This document shows positions 55,025 through 64,000 of a DNA stretch of 64,000 nt, one piece after another (the stretch's first letter is position 1; each line of letters starts with the position of its first letter). The notes below the pieces were generated by a model. It was given only the letters and a program-made list of their open reading frames with translations. It made no database searches and was not told where the DNA came from. The position numbers were made by a program, and so were the translations under genes. The stretch lies in contig OY482860.1 of the NCBI GenBank assembly GCA_960531495.1, positions 2,180,622 through 2,244,621 on the forward strand. The letters are read 5' to 3'. The stretch comes from Zeus faber. Its lineage: Eukaryota; Chordata; Actinopteri; Zeiformes; Zeidae.

Positions 55025-55965
55025 TCACTGTTCGAGTTTATTTTGGCATTCTTGTCCTTTCTTTATCTTGTGAGTGGAGAATGAAATAATACTACCTCTT
55101 AGAACTGCCTTAGCTGTTTCCCAAAGTAAGCATGGTGATATTTCTGGGGAGTCATTCAGTTCATTGAAGGAAGTCCATTCTCTTGAAAATAAATCGTTAA
55201 ATTCTTTATCTGTCAAAACTGAGGTGTTAAACCGCCACCTGCCAGGAGAGTTCAGGTTTGTTTCATCTATCAGGTTGAAACTAATCGGCCCGTGATTGGA
55301 AATTACAATAGGGTGGATTTCTAGATTAGTGATTTTGCACAGTGTGGAGTTACTAGTCAAGAAAAGGTCGATTCTAGAGAAACTTTGGTGGGGTGGTGAA
55401 TAATATGTGTATTCTCTAGAATGTGGGTTATTTGATCGCCAACAATCCCCAAGAGCAAGATCACTCGTCCGACGAACGCCAGGATTTCGGAATATTTCTG
55501 GCTTGAGAATGTTCTAAATTTGGATCCAGTACTGTGTTGAAGTCTCCTCCCAATATGTTAATTGATTCAGAGAATTCAAAGAGTTTTGAAAATATATTGT
55601 GAAAGAAATTTGGGTCATCCTCATTGGGGCCATAAATATTAGCTATGGGTAATATGATTTTACCTACAATCCCATTAATCATTATGTAACGCCCTTCTTG
55701 GTCTGATATTTTGGTTTTATTTTGATATGGGATACTTTTATTGATCAATATAGATACACCTCTTTTTTTTTTAGTTATAAGATGCGGAAAACATCTGATT
55801 AACCCATTTAGCTTTGAGTTTGAGGTGCTCAGATGCAGTGAGGTGGGTTTCTTGCAGTAGACAGAAGCTGGGGTTCATCTTGGTGAGGTGAGTTAGGATT
55901 TTGAAAAGTTTAGCAGGTGAGCCCAAGCCTCTCACATTCCAACTACCAAACTTAATGGGTGTCAT
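55025..55965 (-). pseudogene. L1 ORF2: AP endonuclease domain
   Basis: Starts at ATG 55965 with MTPIKFGSWNVRGLGSPAKL and shows FCLLQETHLT (catalytic E). After a frame change it continues GVSILINKSIPYQNKTKISD, IILPIANIYGPNEDDPNFFH, and NILGGDFNTVLDPNLEHSQ (catalytic GDFN). The last part follows in another frame, RIDLFLTSNSTLC and VISNHGPISFNL (S-N-H, usually S-D-H). It nicks target DNA to start insertion. Frameshifts near 55775 and 55450 break it. Confidence 0.88.
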
Positions 55966-56403
55966 TGAAGCTAGTTAGGGAGTGATGGCACAGTTGATCC
56001 AAGGCAATAGCTATACTACCTTTCCCATAGATTAGTCTAGGATTTCCTCCTTTACATTCCTTTTCACTGCCATAGTATTGTAGGAAGTTTGTAGGGATAC
56101 ATAACTACACAAACAAATGACAAGTAGACAAAGATAAACACAGAGCATTGCCGGCTTAGACATACATAAAATGAAAGACATTATAGAGTGAGAGTGATAG
56201 GAGAAGTAAGGACAGAGGAATTAGGGAGGTAAGATGATGAGAGAAGTACGGAGGGGGAATTAGGAAGGTGAGATGAGAGTGAGTGATATTTTAAATCCTG
56301 ATATAGATAGCATGCCTATTCCTAAATATTGCAGTATATAATGACCAGAATTACAAGAATGCATACATTATGATCAGAATATCCAGGGTGTGGTGGAGGA
56401 GTC

Positions 56404-57109
56404 TCAGTATAACAGACCATCTATATATAGTTTATCAACAACCATCCATACGCGTTTACCCTTCTGCGGGTTCTCCTTCAGGACAGGATACAGCACTTTT
56501 TGTTGGTCGTTGATCTCCCAGGGGAATTGATCGTTCATGCCCAGCGCTGTTCCTTTCAGCTCCTTTGTTTTTAACCAGCTCCTTGCGCTTGAAGTGTTCA
56601 AACTTAGCAATGATGGAGCGAGGACGGTTCCCCACGCGGTATCCCAGTCGATGACCATGGTGAAAGGTGATCTGCTTCACGGTGTCCCTCGGGAGTTTCA
56701 GGGCGGTGCGGAGAAAGTCTTTTACCATATTTTCTGGGGGCTTGGTGTTCTCTGGGATCCCAGAAAATATGATGTTGTCCCACATACTTCTGGATTGTAT
56801 ATCGAGGACAGTCTCTTTCATTATTTTATTTTCCTTTTTTACAACTTCCATCTCCGCTGTGAGACGCTTCGCAGAGGTTTTTTGATCATTGACGTTTTTT
56901 TTCATCTTGCCGACCGTGCGGTGCCGGAATTTAAGACTGGCTTTGATCTCGGTAATGTCTTGGAAAAGTGGACCAAGCATGTCCAGCTTCTTGTTAATCT
57001 CAGCCAAGACACTAACCTCTACAGCACCCGGTGTGAGATAGTCTGTGTTCGTTGATGAGTCAGTCTTCTTCCTTTTCGCAGGATTATTGCGGTCCTGGTC
57101 ATCTTCCAT
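56404..57109 (-). pseudogene. L1 ORF1 (RNA-binding protein), one frameshift
   Basis: Starts at ATG 57109, MEDDQDRNNPAKRKK. A coiled-coil-like stretch (VLAEINKKLDMLGPLFQDIT and KRLTAEMEVVKKENKIMKET) is followed by the RRM-like block MWDNIIFSGIPENTKPPENM and FLRTALKLPRDTVKQITFHH. After a frameshift near 56575, the C-terminal domain follows (ELKGTALGMNDQFPWEINDQ, VLYPVLKENPQKGKRVWMVV). ORF1 protein trimerises and coats L1 RNA. A TAG ends it at about 56404. The start is preferred over an upstream ATG at 57214 because the latter adds a tail encoded by the leader's TA repeat. Confidence 0.85.
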
Positions 57110-57273
57110 CACGTATGAGTTATAAAAAAATATATATATAATCCTCGAGGTCCTCCACTTTGGTTTCGCGCATTGTTCCCTTTTTTTATATATATATATA
57201 AATATTATTTGCAATTCGCTTTGTTATTTTGTCTGAGGTGGAGCTACCGGTGCGTTAGTTAGTGTAGCAGGGC

Positions 57274-57284
57274 GCCGCCATGTT
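57274..57284 (-). promoter_or_regulatory. YY1-like motif at the L1 5' end
   Basis: The minus strand reads AACATGGCGGC a few bases from the apparent 5' end of the L1. This matches the YY1 consensus core (ATGGCGGC). Human L1 has a YY1 site at the equivalent place, where it sets transcription start. The role here is inferred. Confidence 0.45.
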
Positions 57285-57408
57285 GGGTCTCCACTCACTA
57301 CTCACTTCTGCTTCCGTCTTCTCGCGAGATCACAGCATGCTTCGCGAGATCCTCACAGCATGCTCCTCCTTGCCCTGTTGTCGTCCTACTTTTCTACACT
57401 TTTCAACC

Positions 57409-57801
57409 TTAAAGGTGCAGTGTGTAGAATGTAGTGGAATCCAGCGGTGAGGTTGCAGATCGGAACCAATGGAATACCCCTCCCCATGGCGGTGCAACCT
57501 GGTGGCCTCGGTGGAAGAGGCGGCGGCGGCTGCGAAACACGCAAAAAAATGTGAAGGGCCCTCTATAGAGCCAGTGTTTGGTTTGTCCATTTTGGGCTAC
57601 TGTAGATAAAACATGGCAGTGCAACATGAGGGCCTCCATGGAAGTGTAGCCGCTCCTTATGGAGATAAAAACGGCTCATTCTAAGGTAAAGCCAACACAA
57701 CTATTCTTATTTTCATGGGATTATACACAAATTAAAACATGTGAATATTATATTCCATTTCTGCCAAGTCTTTGCGTAAATTCTACACACTGCACCTTTA
57801 A
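57409..57801. mobile_element. TTAA-flanked MITE
   Basis: A 385-bp segment flanked by TTAA (57409-57412 and 57798-57801). Its ends are perfect 18-base inverted repeats, AGGTGCAGTGTGTAGAAT at 57413-57430 and its complement at 57780-57797. The TTAA target suggests piggyBac- or Kolobok-type transposase mobilised it. There is no coding capacity inside. Confidence 0.93.
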
Positions 57802-61325
<3,524 letters not shown>

Positions 61326-61752
61326 CATCGCCCTGCCCCACAGCTCCTCCTCTTCTCTCCTTTCTTCTCATCTCCACCCCTCTCCCCATCTCCCCTCTAC
61401 ACATCCTCTCCTTGTCTACTCTCCTTTCCTCTCTCTTCTCCTCTTTCTCTTCCTCTCTCCTTCTCTCCTCTCCTCTCTTCACATCTTTTCTCCTATCCTC
61501 TAATCTCGTCTCCCCAGCCTCTCCTCCTCTCATCTCATTTTCTCTCATCTTCTTGTCTTCACTCATGTCCTTTCCCCTCATCTCCTCCCTCTGCCCTCCC
61601 CATATCTCCTCTCCACACATCCCCTCATCTCTTCCTTCCTTTCTTCTTGTCTTCTCTCTTCTCCTCTCCTTTCTTCTTTTTCTCTCTCTTCCTCTTCTTC
61701 TCCCCTTATCTCCTCTCCTCTACTGTCCTCTCCTCCTCCTCCTCTTCCTCTC
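61326..61752. repeat. Pyrimidine-rich (CTCCTCTC) tract, left part
   Basis: About 430 bases of almost pure C and T with words such as ctcctctc, ttcttctc and cctcatctcc. It is continued after a SINE by a similar tract at 61965-62410. Long leucine- and serine-rich frames here are compositional. Confidence 0.92.
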
Positions 61753-61756
61753 TTAG

Positions 61757-61964
61757 GAGGTAGAGCTGTTGGTCTAGGGATCTAAAGGTTGCTGGTTCGA
61801 TCCCAGGCTCCTCCTGCTAGCATGCTGTAGTGTCCTTAAGCAAGACAATTAACCCCTAATTGCTCCTGATGGCTGCGTCCGTCGGTGTTTGAACAATTGT
61901 AAGTCGCTTTGGATAAAAGCGTCTGCTAAATGTAAATGTAATGTAAATGTAATGTAATGTTTCT
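61757..61964 (+). repeat. tRNA-headed SINE inside the pyrimidine tract
   Basis: Plus orientation. The head is gaggtagagctgttggtct, with the B-box ggttcgatccc, the family middle part and tail gtaagtcgctttggataaaa, then ATGTAA repeats. It splits the pyrimidine tract. A target duplication cannot be told from the repetitive flanks. Confidence 0.9.
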
Positions 61965-62410
61965 CCTTCTATCATCTCCTCTCCACCCTGCATCTCCTTT
62001 ATTTCTCTCCTTTCCTTTCCTCTCTTCTGGGGATGAGAGGAAGGAGACTTCCTCTCATCCCCCATTCTCTTCATTTTGCCCTCCTCTCATCTTCTCTCCT
62101 CTTGTCTCCACTCAACTCAACCCCTCTCCGCTGAACTCCCCATCAGTTCCTCCTCTCTCCTCTCCTCCCCTCTCCTGCCCACATCTTTCTCTTTTCCTCC
62201 CTCCTGCCCACCCCTCTCTCCTCTCCTCCCCTCTCCTGTCCACCCCTCTCTCCTCTTCTTCCCTTTCCTGGCCACCCCTCTCTCCTATTCTCCCCTATCC
62301 TGCCCATCCCTCTCCCCTCTCCTTCCTTCTCCTGCCTACCCCTCTCTCCTCTCCTCCACTCTCCTGCCCACCCATCTCTCCTCTCCTCTCCTCATCTGAC
62401 TTCCTCTCCT
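61965..62410. repeat. Pyrimidine-rich tract with 32-bp minisatellite
   Basis: The word CCTGCCCACCC (with variants) occurs at 62174, 62203, 62235, 62267, 62299, 62331 and 62363. That is a 32-base period over six or so units, embedded in ctctcctctcc-type sequence. The earlier part (61965-62150) is pyrimidine-rich without a fixed period. Confidence 0.9.
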
Positions 62411-64000
62411 GATCGGGAGGGGTGAGTGAGTGTGTCGCTTATCACCCTCTTCCAGATGGGCTTAGGACTGGCGATCGAGGAGTCTCTAGCTCCCTCGGAG
62501 CTCTGCGAGCCGAAGGAGAGGGGGACCATGATTCGGCACGCTCCTCATTCCTGCACAAACAATTACAGTATGCATGACAGCGCACGGGTGCACACAGACA
62601 AAGATACACACTCACAAATCAACACACACAGACCCATATTTACAAACATGCTTACTGAGTTAGGATGATGGGGATTCCAGTTTGGAGGCAGATTTCCTGT
62701 AGAGCTTTGGACCTACAGTTAGGTTTGTCACGTTTAGTTCAAAGCCTGTACATTTAAAAAGAAGAAGAAATATTTCATGTTATTATTATTATTTATTCTT
62801 TTTTAAAATGTTTTATTTATTGGTATTGTTTCATTTTTCTTCACATCCTCTGCTCTCTCGAGTCTTTGTCATCTACTCTATGGGCTGCAGTCTGTGAAGC
62901 CTGCCTGTGGTTGTGAATGACGAGTAATGTCCCCCATTCTCCTCACCCACTGTATTTACTTTTTTGCTGGCAAATACTTAATATACTTAAAATTAAAAAA
63001 ATAAATAAATGGTCAAGCTTTAAATTAAGGTCCTTGTAATAAGTGCTATATAAGGTCCTTATAAGTCTGTATAAGACGCTTATTAACATTATTATGTGTA
63101 TATAATAGGGCCGAATAGGAATGATTAATCATATTCAAACCGACATCTCAGTTTAATAGAACACAATTTTTTCAATCGCAAAGGCTGCAATGAAAACAAC
63201 AAAACAACAAAAAAAATGTTTTTACACAGTCTAACCAACAGGGCTGTCCAGGGCCAGCTCTTTCTACAGGCGAGATATGCTGCCGCCTAGTGTGCCATTC
63301 CCGAGGGGGGGCAATCGGGCGAAATTTGCGCACCCGTGTCCCTCTCCCACTATACCGACAATGCACATGCCAGCGATGGGTTGCCTGCGGTGTGAGAAGT
63401 GTGTTTTGATTTTATTTTATGTATCCTTATTGAATGAAACTGTGCGTCGCTCTCTTACCACCCACCCCCGTCAAATTAATTGATTGTTTTAACAAAACGT
63501 CCAGCCAATGGGGTTTTAGCTTTACTCCAGATTCCATTTTATTTACTCTGAAAATCTTTCAGTGATTTCACCAGTTGTAAAATCTTCACTCATATTAGAT
63601 CTAAAAGGGCTAATGTAAAAGTTTTTTCGGACTTTCACCATAGTGTGCGGAGCAGTGTGGAGCTCAGAGCACTGTGGGATACAGCAGGGCTTGGGGCTTT
63701 TTAGTTTCATCCAATTCCGGAAACGTTGGAAAATAAAATAAATACACCTATGGTTTGTTTGGAGAAACACGCAGCAGAGTGGATCACAGCCAGTCCAGTC
63801 AACCTAATGTGGACACACACACACAATAAAACACACACAGCAAATACTTACATGTCCCTAGTCTGCAGTTTTGTCAGGGACAGATGGTATTAATTAATCT
63901 TTCATTTAAAAGAATTGTGGTGGTCTCTGCAGCCAACAATAGAGCATGTCCCATGATTAGCTCTTAGCTAAAAAAACAACTGACTGAGTTGTCTTTTTTC
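62411..64000. other. No gene recognised; right end of the window
   Basis: Intronic or flanking DNA with an AT-rich patch (62760-62830) and short CA runs near 63815-63840. No EF-hand exon of kcnip2 was found here or elsewhere downstream of 12368. Confidence 0.4.

Larger units (their letters stand above)
53437..57290 (-). mobile_element. L1-type LINE with 5' end but no 3' end, minus strand
   Basis: Holds a 5' leader (57290-57110), ORF1 (57109-56404) and ORF2 from 55965 through endonuclease and reverse transcriptase to about 53437, where it stops within the thumb. C-terminal region, 3' UTR and poly-A are absent. The leader starts near AACATGGCGGC. A SINE (54177-54356) replaces about 200 bases of the reverse transcriptase. 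Confidence 0.88.

Noticed and set aside
62160..62400. CRISPR-like array
   Set aside because: Regular 32-bp units, but with no unique spacers, and the genome is eukaryotic. It is a pyrimidine minisatellite.

Overview
The window looks like nuclear DNA of a ray-finned (teleost) fish. It is AT-leaning, carries many long CA/GT and GA microsatellites, and is packed with decayed transposable elements of kinds typical of fish: Ty3/Gypsy LTR elements, L1, Tx1, RTE-like and CR1/L2/Rex1-like LINEs, Tc1/mariner, tRNA-headed SINEs and a TTAA-flanked MITE. Nothing looks bacterial or organellar.

Only one host coding segment could be recognised. It is a 73-base exon on the + strand (12296-12368) that matches the 25-residue start of KChIP2 (kcnip2), the EF-hand auxiliary subunit of Kv4 potassium channels, and it ends at a good GTGAGT donor. 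No later kcnip2 exon was seen, so about 12.3 kb upstream is promoter or intergenic and the remaining ~51.6 kb is probably a large first intron.

Layout. 1-2.5 kb: simple repeats and SINE debris. 2.56-10.08 kb: a nest in which a Gmr1-type Gypsy element (integrase before reverse transcriptase, + strand) holds a Tc1-like transposon (- strand), which holds a sushi/Tf1-type Gypsy element (- strand, exact 5-bp target duplication, self-priming signature). A SINE sits in the Gmr1 integrase. 10.1-12.4 kb: mostly unique DNA, a GAAT/GATT minisatellite, an alternating GC-rich tract, then kcnip2 exon 1. 12.4-24.9 kb: intron with microsatellites and one copy of an unidentified coding-like repeat.

24.9-30.5 kb: a 3' L1 fragment invaded by a CR1/L2/Rex1-like LINE with an inverted 5' part (twin-priming architecture), then a solo sushi LTR. 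31.7-37.3 kb: a Tx1-type LINE split by an RTE-like LINE with a perfect 13-bp target duplication, itself carrying a SINE. 39.3-44.8 kb: a Tc1/mariner tail, then a relatively young Gypsy provirus (LTRs ~98% identical, 458-residue open integrase frame). 45.9-49.5 kb: the second copy of the unidentified repeat and an inverted pair of V-SINE-like elements. 51.3-57.8 kb: a candidate MITE, a 5'-complete but 3'-lacking L1 and a TTAA MITE. 58.9-62.4 kb: a long GA tract and a pyrimidine tract with a 32-bp minisatellite.

No unknown multi-gene system is evident. The best leads are the nest histories, the self-priming match, the twin-primed LINE, the unidentified repeat family, and a hairpin at a retrotransposon deletion junction.
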